64,000 nucleotides of DNA from Acidimicrobiales bacterium. GTDB lineage: Bacteria; Actinomycetota; Acidimicrobiia; Acidimicrobiales; Aldehydirespiratoraceae. Shown piece after piece: positions 1-6,981 of the stretch; the stretch's first letter is position 1; every line of letters begins with the position of its first letter. Both the position numbers and the translations under genes were made by a program. The stretch covers positions 836,877 to 900,876 of the forward strand of contig JAQWMR010000016.1 in assembly GCA_029246685.1 (NCBI GenBank). Direction: 5' to 3'. The notes beneath the pieces were generated by a model, which did no database searches, had not been told where the DNA came from, and saw only the letters and a list, made by a program, of their open reading frames with translations.

Positions 1-683
1 TCGTCTTCGAGAACGTGTTCGTGCCCAACGAGCGAGTCTTCCTCAACGGCGAAGTCGAGCACTCGGCCACCTTCGCCCATTCGCTCGGCCTGTGGCAGCG
101 CGTGGGCGGCATCTCCCACATGGCGAAGAACTACGACATGCTCGTCGGGCTCGCTCGCCTGCTCGCCGAAGCGAACGGCACCGAACGCATCCCGCACGTC
201 AGGGACAAGATCGCCGAGATGGTGATTCACGCCACGCTGGTTCGGGCCGGGCTCGAGGCGGCGATCGCCAACGTGTCGACCACGCCCGAGGGGTGGGTCA
301 CGCCGAGCGAGCTCTACACCAACGCGGCCAAGTTCTTCGGCGCCCGTGAGTTCAGTCGCATGCTCGCCATCATCCACGACATCGGCGGCGGCTCGATCGC
401 GACCGTTCCTCATCCGGGCGACCTCGCGAACCCCGAGACCCGTCCGCTCGTCGAGAAGTACATGCGGACCATGGAGGGCGTGTCCGGCGAGTACCGCACG
501 CGCCTGTTCCACGCCGTGCGCGACATCACCGCCAGCGACTTCGGTGGCTGGTGGCAGGTGGCCGTGTCGATCTCCGGCGGCGGGCTCTACGCCCAGAAGA
601 TCGTCACCTCGAAGCACTACGACATGAATCACGCCAAGGACCTGGCCCGCAAGGCCGCGGGTCTCGAGGACTTCCCAACCTGA
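1..683 (+). CDS. HpaB-family flavin monooxygenase / 4-hydroxybutyryl-CoA dehydratase-like protein, C-terminal part
   Basis: The reading frame is open from base 3 and continues beyond the left edge, so only about 226 C-terminal residues are visible. The VFENVFVPNERVF opening followed by a helical region is typical of the C-terminal domain shared by 4-hydroxyphenylacetate 3-hydroxylases (HpaB) and 4-hydroxybutyryl-CoA dehydratase. The His/Cys ligands that hold the Fe-S cluster in the dehydratase (an H-x6-C pattern in this region) are not seen: the equivalent stretch reads LWQRVGGISHMAKNYD. A flavin monooxygenase is therefore more likely than the radical dehydratase. The stop shares one base with the next start (TGATG), so the gene is probably co-translated with the acyl-CoA dehydrogenase at 683. 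The substrate cannot be told from the sequence. Confidence 0.75.
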   Translation, partial: VFENVFVPNERVFLNGEVEHSATFAHSLGLWQRVGGISHMAKNYDMLVGLARLLAEANGTERIPHVRDKIAEMVIHATLVRAGLEAAIANVSTTPEGWVTPSELYTNAAKFFGAREFSRMLAIIHDIGGGSIATVPHPGDLANPETRPLVEKYMRTMEGVSGEYRTRLFHAVRDITASDFGGWWQVAVSISGGGLYAQKIVTSKHYDMNHAKDLARKAAGLEDFPT

Positions 684-1762
684 TGGACTTCGGGCTGAGC
701 GACGAACAGCTGATGATGCAGGACGCTGTGCGATCCCTGCTCGAGAACGAGTGCCCGGTCGCCGACGTACGCGAAGGGCTCGACGCCGACACGCATCACG
801 ACCCTGCTCTCTGGTCGATGCTCGCCGAGATGGGGCTCACCGGGCTGATCGTGCCCGAGGAGTACGGCGGATCCGGGTTCGAGCTGCTCGACGCGGCCCT
901 GCTCGCCGAGGTCGCCGGCGAAGGTGCCCTTCCCGGGCCCCTCTTCGGCCACCAGCTCGCCACGCTCGCCGTCCTCCGCGGCGGCGACGAGGCGCAACGG
1001 GCGCGGTGGCTTCCTGCTCTGGCGAGCGGTGAATCGATCGGCACGATCGCATGGGCTGAGCCCGGTGACGTGTGGAACCCGGACAGCTGGGCTTGCACGC
1101 TCGTCGACGGCGCCGTGTCCGGCACGAAGGCCCACGTGCCCCATGCATCGATTGCCGATGTGATCGTGGTCGGGATTGCCGGCGGGGGGCTCGCGGTTGT
1201 CGAAGCAACCGCATCGGGCTTTCAGATCGAGCCCTTCGACGGCGTCGACCGCACGCGCCGAATCGACACCGTCGTGTTCGACGGCTCCCCTGCTGAGATG
1301 CTCGGCGCAAGCGACGTCGCCGTCCCCGTCGTTCGGGACGCCGCACTCGTGCTCCTCGCGGCCGATGCCTTCGGCTGCGCCCACACGCTCGTGCGGGAGA
1401 CCGTCGACTATCTCAACGAGCGCGAGCAGTTCGAGACGAAGCTGACCCAGTTCCAGGGGATCAAGCACGAACTGGCGAACCTGATCACCGGCCTCGAGCC
1501 CACGAGGGCCCTGTGGTGGTACGCCGCTCACGCCATCGACCATGTCCCGGACGACGCATCGCGCGTCGCCGCGATCACGAAAGCGCACATCGCCGACCGG
1601 TCGACCGAGATCGCCAGACAGTGCGTCGACCTCCATGGCGCCATGGGCTACACGTGGGAGTCGACCGTGCACGTCTGGTACAAGCGCATCATGTTCGACC
1701 GTGCATTCCTCGGCGGTCCGAGCGAACAACGAACCCGAGCCGCCGCCCTCAGCGACTGGTGA
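683..1762 (+). CDS. acyl-CoA dehydrogenase (small, FadE-like subunit)
   Basis: This 359-residue protein has the acyl-CoA dehydrogenase layout: an N-terminal helical domain (MDFGLSDEQ...), a middle beta domain after VPEEYGGSGF, and a C-terminal helical domain with REQF and LHGAMGYTWE motifs. The start at 683 overlaps the preceding stop. At the position of the usual C-terminal catalytic glutamate (YEGT in classical enzymes) it reads FLGG, so the canonical base is missing. Many actinobacterial FadE proteins of steroid or side-chain catabolism work as heteromers of two unlike subunits, and this may be one of them; the fused enzyme encoded from 4254 is a candidate relative but stands on the opposite strand. 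FAD-dependent alpha,beta-desaturation of an acyl-CoA is the family reaction; the true substrate is unknown. Confidence 0.87.
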   Translation: MDFGLSDEQLMMQDAVRSLLENECPVADVREGLDADTHHDPALWSMLAEMGLTGLIVPEEYGGSGFELLDAALLAEVAGEGALPGPLFGHQLATLAVLRGGDEAQRARWLPALASGESIGTIAWAEPGDVWNPDSWACTLVDGAVSGTKAHVPHASIADVIVVGIAGGGLAVVEATASGFQIEPFDGVDRTRRIDTVVFDGSPAEMLGASDVAVPVVRDAALVLLAADAFGCAHTLVRETVDYLNEREQFETKLTQFQGIKHELANLITGLEPTRALWWYAAHAIDHVPDDASRVAAITKAHIADRSTEIARQCVDLHGAMGYTWESTVHVWYKRIMFDRAFLGGPSEQRTRAAALSDW

Positions 1763-1766
1763 GCTG

Positions 1767-2150
1767 ATGGTCACCATCGGGCAGACCTGCATCAACGTCG
1801 CCGACCTCGATCGATCGCTGCGCTTCTACACGGCGGGGATCGGTCTGACCCTCGTCCGCCAAGTCGACTTCAACGGGCTCCACGAGGTCGTTCTTCAGGG
1901 AGAAGGGCGCGGCTCGCGATTCCAGCTGGCGTACCAGGCCGAAATGCCGGTGCCGATCGAGCATGGGACCGCAGTGCGCAAGATCTACTTCAACGTGGAC
2001 GATTGCGCCGCGGCGCATCAGCGGGCCCTGGACGCGGGCGCGACGTCAGTGCATGAACCCGAGAACCTGGACGACTACCCGGTGACCTATTCGATGATCA
2101 AGGATCCCGACGGGCACGTGATCGAGCTCCTCGAACACGCGGGGCAGTAG
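1767..2150 (+). CDS. VOC-family (glyoxalase I fold) protein
   Basis: A 127-residue protein with the two beta-alpha-beta-beta-beta modules of the vicinal oxygen chelate fold: INVADLDRSLRFY near the start and KDPDGHVIELLE near the end. The first metal-ligand position is Gln (GQTCINV), as in human glyoxalase I, and the final Glu is present. The His usually found at the start of the second module is replaced (RKIYFNV), so the metal site is not canonical. It starts four bases after the acyl-CoA dehydrogenase stop and probably belongs to the same transcript. VOC proteins can be lyases, epimerases, isomerases or dioxygenases; methylmalonyl-CoA epimerase-like or glyoxalase-like roles are possible but not shown. 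Confidence 0.75.
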   Translation: MVTIGQTCINVADLDRSLRFYTAGIGLTLVRQVDFNGLHEVVLQGEGRGSRFQLAYQAEMPVPIEHGTAVRKIYFNVDDCAAAHQRALDAGATSVHEPENLDDYPVTYSMIKDPDGHVIELLEHAGQ

Positions 2151-2187
2151 CGAGCAGCAAGGCCCACCCACCCCGTGTCGAGCGAGC

Positions 2188-4254
2188 TCATGCCGTCGCC
2201 TCCGGGAGGTCTTCGAGCGCGATGCCGACGGGCAGGTCGCCGCTGACTGCGCGGGCGCCGAGTTGCCGGGCCAGTGCCGGTGACCGACCGACGAGCGCGT
2301 CGATCGTGAGCACGAGATGGAACCAGTTGTGGTGCGGGTGCTCCTCGGTGAAGCCAATGGCACCCAGCGACTGGAGTGTCTCACGGCCCACTCGCCGCCC
2401 GAGCCGACCCGCCAAGACCTTGGTGAGCGTCGCCGCATCGGCGTTGGGCGTCACCCGGGTCGCCTCGCAGACTTCCCGAAGCGCGGTTCGGGCGATGTGC
2501 GATTCGGCCAGCATGAACTGGACCGCTTGGAAGGTGTTGAGCGTCGCCCCGAACTGTTCGCGCTGACCCGAGTACTCCGCCGCGACGTCGAACATCGCAT
2601 CGACGGCACCGAGCACCTCGTGCGCCAGTGCGAGCCGAGCGAGCATCGTCGCCCGCTCCGGCCCGGCGGTGTCGACGGTCGCTGCTCCGCTCAGATCGAC
2701 CGTTCCGGTCCGGAGCCGATCCTTCACGAGATAGTGCATGTCGTCGTGCCACTCGACTGCGTCAGCGCCAACCTGCACCCAACCTGCGTCGTGTTCCACG
2801 ACGATCGAACTCGCCTCGGCGCCGGCCGCGACACTGACGGTGCAACGGCCGTCGTCTGTCGGCGCCACATTGAGTGCCATCGTGGCGCCGTCCCCCAGTA
2901 CTGCTTCGAGCAGCTGACCGAGCGCCGGGGTCGCCGCAGCACGCCGACCCGCCGCCTCGAAGACGGCGCACACCGCGCGGAGATTGTCCGGATCATCGAG
3001 ATCGCCGAGCACATCGGAGTAGCCGAGTGTCACGAGCCCCTGGGTCGGACCGGCGGCGTCGTCGATCGCCGCCAGTGCCGCATCGAGATAGTCGTCGGTC
3101 GGCGTCGTCGTGTGACCGGAGACCAGCTGGCGGTAGACGGTCACGTTCTGGATCTGGCGGGTGCCGCCGTAGATCGAGATGGCGTGCGCGAACAGGAGCT
3201 CCTCCTGGAGCACCTCATGACGGGTGGTCTGGGACCACATGTAGCCCGCGGGATCGATGCGGTCCGCCGTGTCGTAGAGATACTGCTCCGTGTCGGCGAG
3301 GAAGGCCTTGTTGACCGCAGACTGCGGCCCCGGCGCGCCATCGGCGGCCAGTTCACGCATCGTCGACCACGAGCGGACCCGCATCGCGAAGACGTCAGCG
3401 GCGCTGTCGCCGAGGCGCTCGATGTCGGTGGCCTCGGTCGCACCCGCTGCGAACTCGGCGAGTCGGGCGAAGAGGGTGGCGTTGCGCTGCCAGGCGAACG
3501 AGCCCCGCTCACAGGACAGCAGATACATGGCCACGGGCCAGCCCCCGTTCACCTCGCCAACCAGCGCGTTGGCGTCCACCTCGACGCCGTCGAAGAACAC
3601 CTCGGCGAGCTCGGGCGACCCGTTCGATTGATTGATCGTGCCGACGGTGACGCCCGGTGCTTCGAGGTCGACGATGAACGCCGACAGCTCGCGGTGTCGC
3701 GATTCGGTCGTGCCGGTGCGGGCGACCACGAGACAGCGTTTGGCCCAGCGAGACCAGCTCGTCCAGATCTTGTGGCCGTCGATGATCCACCGATCGCCGT
3801 CCGCCGTGGCGCGGGTGCGCAGGGCGGCAAAGTCGCTCCCTGCCCCGGGCTCGGAGAAGCCCTGGCTCCAGGTCTCCTCGCCGCGCAGCATCCGGGGAAG
3901 GAGCTCGGCCATCAATTCGGGGTCGCCGTACTTCACGAGCGACGGGAACAGCACCTCGAAGTGTTCGTACACAAAGCGGGGCGGGTACCCGGCGTTGGCC
4001 AACTCCTCATACATCGCGGCGCGGTGCAGGATCGACCCCCCTCGCCCGCCGTACTCCTCAGGCCATCCGACACCGGCCCAACCCGAGTCGTACAACCGAG
4101 CCTGAAGGGCGCGGAGATTGTCGACACGCTCGTCGGCATCGGGGAGCAGTTCGCGGAACTCGGCGAGGTCGTCGGCGTTGTCCTGCAGCCATTGGCGGAA
4201 CTCGGCCGCAATCGCCACTGGTGAACCGATGTCAGACACTGCTCTCTCAGACAC
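2188..4254 (-). CDS. fused two-domain acyl-CoA dehydrogenase (FadE34-like)
   Basis: 688 residues, about twice the normal length, because two acyl-CoA dehydrogenase modules are joined head to tail: module 1 about residues 10-385 (EEYGGRGG, FSEPGAGSDFAAL, ITxTW-type FAD loop as KIWTSW) and module 2 from about 400 to the end (REQFGATLNTFQAVQF, LGAIGFTEEH). FadE34/ChsE3 of Mycobacterium tuberculosis, which acts on a steroid side-chain CoA, has this layout. In module 1 the usual YEGT catalytic segment reads IYGGT, so the glutamate is replaced by glycine; catalysis would have to use a residue elsewhere. The GTG at 4254 is favoured as start because a TAGGGT box lies six bases upstream, giving a leaderless message; a second in-frame GTG at 4239 lies in a 10-bp direct repeat. 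Divergent from the lipoyl-domain gene. Confidence 0.88.
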   Translation of the reverse strand: MSERAVSDIGSPVAIAAEFRQWLQDNADDLAEFRELLPDADERVDNLRALQARLYDSGWAGVGWPEEYGGRGGSILHRAAMYEELANAGYPPRFVYEHFEVLFPSLVKYGDPELMAELLPRMLRGEETWSQGFSEPGAGSDFAALRTRATADGDRWIIDGHKIWTSWSRWAKRCLVVARTGTTESRHRELSAFIVDLEAPGVTVGTINQSNGSPELAEVFFDGVEVDANALVGEVNGGWPVAMYLLSCERGSFAWQRNATLFARLAEFAAGATEATDIERLGDSAADVFAMRVRSWSTMRELAADGAPGPQSAVNKAFLADTEQYLYDTADRIDPAGYMWSQTTRHEVLQEELLFAHAISIYGGTRQIQNVTVYRQLVSGHTTTPTDDYLDAALAAIDDAAGPTQGLVTLGYSDVLGDLDDPDNLRAVCAVFEAAGRRAAATPALGQLLEAVLGDGATMALNVAPTDDGRCTVSVAAGAEASSIVVEHDAGWVQVGADAVEWHDDMHYLVKDRLRTGTVDLSGAATVDTAGPERATMLARLALAHEVLGAVDAMFDVAAEYSGQREQFGATLNTFQAVQFMLAESHIARTALREVCEATRVTPNADAATLTKVLAGRLGRRVGRETLQSLGAIGFTEEHPHHNWFHLVLTIDALVGRSPALARQLGARAVSGDLPVGIALEDLPEATA

Positions 4255-4256
4255 TG
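4232..4256. repeat. direct repeat spanning the start of the fused acyl-CoA dehydrogenase gene
   Basis: TCAGACACTG occurs twice (4232-4241 and 4247-4256) with five bases between. Read on the minus strand each copy gives GTGTCTGA, so the duplication creates two in-frame GTG start candidates (4254 and 4239). Confidence 0.7.
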
Positions 4257-4260
4257 TCGG

Positions 4261-4266
4261 ACCCTA
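4261..4266 (-). promoter_or_regulatory. leaderless -10 box for the fused acyl-CoA dehydrogenase
   Basis: TAGGGT on the minus strand, six bases before the GTG at 4254. This matches the TANNNT-N6-9-start pattern seen before many genes of this window. Confidence 0.5.
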
Positions 4267-4277
4267 CCCTTTCGCAC

Positions 4278-4305
4278 GTTCTGTCGATCTGGAGTACGAT
4301 AGAAC
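4278..4305. promoter_or_regulatory. inverted repeat overlapping a -10 box, probable repressor operator
   Basis: GTTCTGTCG (4278-4286) and CGATAGAAC (4297-4305) form a 9-bp inverted repeat with one mismatch and a 10-bp spacer. It covers TACGAT at 4295-4300, a plausible -10 box for the lipoyl-domain gene, and lies in the divergent promoter region of the catabolic island. The size and symmetry fit a TetR-type operator, but no regulator gene is present in the window to pair with it. Confidence 0.5.
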
Positions 4306-4346
4306 ACAATCTGCTTCTTTGTCTCATCTGGAGGAACGGGAGACCG

Positions 4347-4574
4347 ATGATCGACCTGCGAATCCCGAAGCCCGGCGACGCCATCGAAGCCGGCACGATC
4401 ATCGAGTGGCGCGTCGCCGACGGCGACACCGTCAGCGTCGGCCAGGTGCTGTACGTGCTCGAGACCGAGAAGACCGAGATGGAGATCGAGAGCCCGGCCG
4501 CCGGGATCCTCCGCATCGAGGCCGACCCCGGTGAGGAACTCCCGGTCGGCACCGTGATCGGCACGATCGAATGA
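4347..4574 (+). CDS. free-standing lipoyl (biotinyl-lipoyl) carrier domain protein
   Basis: A 75-residue protein consisting of one lipoyl domain and nothing else. The lysine that would be lipoylated is K42 in ETEKTEMEIESP, matching the E-T-D/E-K-x3-E-V/I-x-S-P signature of 2-oxoacid dehydrogenase E2 domains; biotinyl domains would normally show a MKM core. The ATG at 4347 has a good ribosome site (GGAGG at about 4330). An E2 catalytic core and an E3 are both missing nearby, whereas a fused E1 lies about 4 kb downstream on the same strand, so this may be the swinging-arm partner of that E1. A carrier for another acyl or aminomethyl group cannot be excluded. Confidence 0.88.
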   Translation: MIDLRIPKPGDAIEAGTIIEWRVADGDTVSVGQVLYVLETEKTEMEIESPAAGILRIEADPGEELPVGTVIGTIE

Positions 4575-4605
4575 ACGCCCACTCCGCACGACAACGGACC
4601 TGACC

Positions 4606-5442
4606 ATGGAACGCCGAGAACTGGCCGACGTCATCTACGAAAAGGACGGTCCGATCGCCCGGATCATCCTCGACAACGCCGACAAGGCCAACATGCAGAC
4701 CGAGGACATGGTCTGGAGCGTCAACGAGTGCCTCGACGACGCGCAGTACGACTACGACATCAAGGTCGTCATCCTCAAGGCGAACGGCAAGGGGTTCTGT
4801 TCGGGGCACGACCCGAGCGGTCAATACCCCTCGTTCATCGCCGAGCGTGAAGCGAGCGGCACCACGTGGCGCGGACCGGCGCAGCTGTTCCTGTGGCCGG
4901 TCCTGAAGCTCTGGGAATTCCCCAAGCCGACGATCGCCCAGGTGCACGGCTACTGCGTCGGCGGTGGCACGACCTGGGGACTGCTGCCGGACATCACGAT
5001 CTGCTCCGACGACGCGTGGTTCCAGATGCCGCTCGTCCCCGGGTTCGGGCTGCCGGGCATGGAGACGGTCTTCGAGCCGTGGGTCTACATGAACTACAAG
5101 CGCGCCGCGGAGTACCTCTACACCGCGAAGAGGGTGGACGCCGCCGAAGCGCTCGATCACGGCCTGATCAACCGCGTGGTCCCAGCGGACGAGCTGGAAT
5201 CAACGGTGGAAGAGATGGCGGCGACGATCGCGCAGGCACCGACCGTCACCCTCCAGGCCGCGAAGATGAACCTCACCCGGGCGTGGGAGACGATGGGATT
5301 CCGCACCCACCAGCAGTCGACCAACGACATGCAGGCGCTCGTGTCCCACACGCCGGAGTTCCGCGACTTTCTCAAGGAGCTCATGGAGCGGGGCGGCAAG
5401 CCCCGTGAGCGGATGGCGAAGAAGCCCGATGGCACAGACTGA
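4606..5442 (+). CDS. crotonase / enoyl-CoA hydratase family protein without canonical catalytic glutamates
   Basis: 278 residues with the crotonase core: oxyanion-hole loop FCSGHDPSGQ (about residues 66-75) and HGYCVGGGTTWGL (about 115-128). In hydratases the two catalytic glutamates sit in GGGCELA and in QPExxLGxxPG. Here these positions read GGGTTWG and MPLVPGFGLPG, so both glutamates appear to be missing. The enzyme is therefore unlikely to be a simple enoyl-CoA hydratase; other crotonase chemistry (isomerase, C-C hydrolase, dehalogenase or ring-forming) is possible. It follows the lipoyl protein after 31 bases and precedes the LLM oxidoreductase, probably in the same operon. Confidence 0.85.
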   Translation: MERRELADVIYEKDGPIARIILDNADKANMQTEDMVWSVNECLDDAQYDYDIKVVILKANGKGFCSGHDPSGQYPSFIAEREASGTTWRGPAQLFLWPVLKLWEFPKPTIAQVHGYCVGGGTTWGLLPDITICSDDAWFQMPLVPGFGLPGMETVFEPWVYMNYKRAAEYLYTAKRVDAAEALDHGLINRVVPADELESTVEEMAATIAQAPTVTLQAAKMNLTRAWETMGFRTHQQSTNDMQALVSHTPEFRDFLKELMERGGKPRERMAKKPDGTD

Positions 5443-5468
5443 CAAATATCGTTACTCTGTGTCATCTG
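5435..5468. promoter_or_regulatory. imperfect inverted repeat upstream of the LLM gene
   Basis: CAGACTGACA at the end of the crotonase gene and TGTCATCTG about 15 bases later are near-complementary arms. It could be an internal operator or promoter region for the genes from 5501 on. The evidence is symmetry alone. Confidence 0.25.
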
Positions 5469-5500
5469 CCCGGATGGTTCGGGTGTGAACGGAGCGGAGC

Positions 5501-6469
5501 ATGACATCCGGGGACGCACCCCTGCGATTTGCCGTCGGCGTTCCGCTCAACACCGCGCCGCCGAATCCCGAACTCCTGACGGTCGATGCGATCGCCCGGC
5601 TCGCCGTGGCCGCGGAGGACGCCGGCTTCTCGGCCATCTGGCTCACCGAGCACCCGGCCCCGAGTGAGGAGTGGCGAACGAGTGGTGGCCACGACGCGAT
5701 CGATCCGTTCGTGGGCCTCACCGTGGCTGCGACAGTCACGACTCGACTCCGCCTTCTCACCAACCTCACCGTTGTGCCGTACCGGAATCCCTTCCTGCTG
5801 GCAAAGACGGTGGCGAGCCTCGACGCGCTGTCCGGCGGGCGCCTCACCCTCGGCGCGGGGACGGGCTATCTCGAGGCAGAGTACGACGCGATCGGTGTGG
5901 ACTTCGCAGAGCGCAACGACCGCTTCGACGAGTCGTTCGAGGTGATGCGCAAGGCCTGGACCGGCGAACCCGTCGATCATGACGGACGCCACTTCCGCGC
6001 CGCGGGAATCCGAAGTGTGCCGACGCCCGTCCAACAACCGCATCCGCCGCTGTGGCTCGGCGGCAACTCGAGGCTGACCCGTCGCCGCGTCGCGGCGTGG
6101 GGGCAGGGCTGGATGCCGATGCCCAATCCACGCACGCTCGGCAACCGTCGCCGCTCCGCTCACCTCGAGGACCTGCCCGACCTCCGCACCATGCTCGGGC
6201 ACCTCGAGGAGGAGATGGAGAAGGCAGGGCGAACCGACAGCGTCGACGTGATGTGCTCGCCGTTTGCCGGTGGCGTGCCCGGCACCTCGCGCTTCGATGG
6301 GGCGACCTACGTCGAGGCGCTTCACGAACTCGTGGCCGAAGGCGTCACGTGGACGACCGTGGGCGTCGCTGCGAAGAGCCTGGACCACGCACTCGACAGC
6401 TACGCCCGGTTCGGGGCTGAGGTGATCGCGCCGATGCAGGCCGCGACAGGAAAGCAGGACACGCCATGA
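5501..6469 (+). CDS. LLM-class flavin- or F420-dependent oxidoreductase
   Basis: 322 residues with the bacterial-luciferase (LLM) TIM-barrel pattern: FSAIWLTEHPAP near residue 45, the LTNLTVVPYRNPFLLAKTVASLDALSGGRLTLGAG segment split over strands 4-5, and PPLWLGGNS near residue 185. These proteins use FMN or, in actinobacteria, coenzyme F420 for monooxygenation or hydride transfer. AGCGGAG just upstream supports the ATG at 5501. The stop overlaps the next start by four bases (ATGA), so it is co-translated with the NTF2-like gene. Together with the Rieske oxygenase this gives the island two separate oxidative enzymes. The substrate is unknown. Confidence 0.87.
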   Translation: MTSGDAPLRFAVGVPLNTAPPNPELLTVDAIARLAVAAEDAGFSAIWLTEHPAPSEEWRTSGGHDAIDPFVGLTVAATVTTRLRLLTNLTVVPYRNPFLLAKTVASLDALSGGRLTLGAGTGYLEAEYDAIGVDFAERNDRFDESFEVMRKAWTGEPVDHDGRHFRAAGIRSVPTPVQQPHPPLWLGGNSRLTRRRVAAWGQGWMPMPNPRTLGNRRRSAHLEDLPDLRTMLGHLEEEMEKAGRTDSVDVMCSPFAGGVPGTSRFDGATYVEALHELVAEGVTWTTVGVAAKSLDHALDSYARFGAEVIAPMQAATGKQDTP

Positions 6470-6981
6470 CCGAGTCCGTGGAGCAGCAACTCACCGCGCT
6501 GACCGAGCGTGTCACCCGGGTCGAAGACGAGCTCGCGATTCACCGCCTGATCGTTCGCTATGCCCTCGCCGTCGACGCCGGCGAGGCCGAAGCGGCAATG
6601 GCACTGTTCACCGAGGACACGGTCTACGAGGTCGGCAATGTCGGCACCGGCATGGACGGCGAGACGACGCGTCGGCTCGTGATGCCCGGCCGAGAGGCCG
6701 TGGGCAGAATGGTTCGCTCCGACGCCCACCAGGCACTCCTCCCCGATGCGGCTCACACCGCCGGACCCGTGGTCGTCGACGTCGACGGCGATCACGCGAC
6801 AGCGACCGGCTACACGCGGATCTACCACCGCCGCGGCGACGAGGAGTTCGTCCTGTTCCGACTCTCGGTGAACCACTACGAATGTGTCCGTGAAGACGGC
6901 GAGTGGCTCATCAGCCGCCGCGTGAGCGAGGTCATCGGCTCCGAGGACGTGCAGGACCTGATGCGGCTGGGCCTCCGATGA
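6466..6981 (+). CDS. SnoaL / NTF2-like small domain protein
   Basis: 171 residues: an N-terminal coiled helix (VEQQLTALTERVTRVEDELAIHRLI) followed by an NTF2-like cone fold with the characteristic YALAVDAGEAEAAMALFTEDT segment and later beta strands (VVVDVDGDHATATGYTRIY, FRLSVNHYECVREDG). This is the SnoaL-like group, which includes isomerases, dehydratases, ring-hydroxylating dioxygenase beta subunits and non-catalytic partners. It is bracketed by 4-base overlaps on both sides, directly ahead of the Rieske oxygenase alpha subunit, so it could serve as that oxygenase's small (beta) subunit. It has no clear catalytic motif. Confidence 0.82.
   Translation: MTESVEQQLTALTERVTRVEDELAIHRLIVRYALAVDAGEAEAAMALFTEDTVYEVGNVGTGMDGETTRRLVMPGREAVGRMVRSDAHQALLPDAAHTAGPVVVDVDGDHATATGYTRIYHRRGDEEFVLFRLSVNHYECVREDGEWLISRRVSEVIGSEDVQDLMRLGLR

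Noticed and set aside
2317..4224. A 635-codon plus-strand open frame opposite the fused acyl-CoA dehydrogenase
   Set aside because: No recognisable motifs, and the opposite strand codes for a convincing two-module enzyme.
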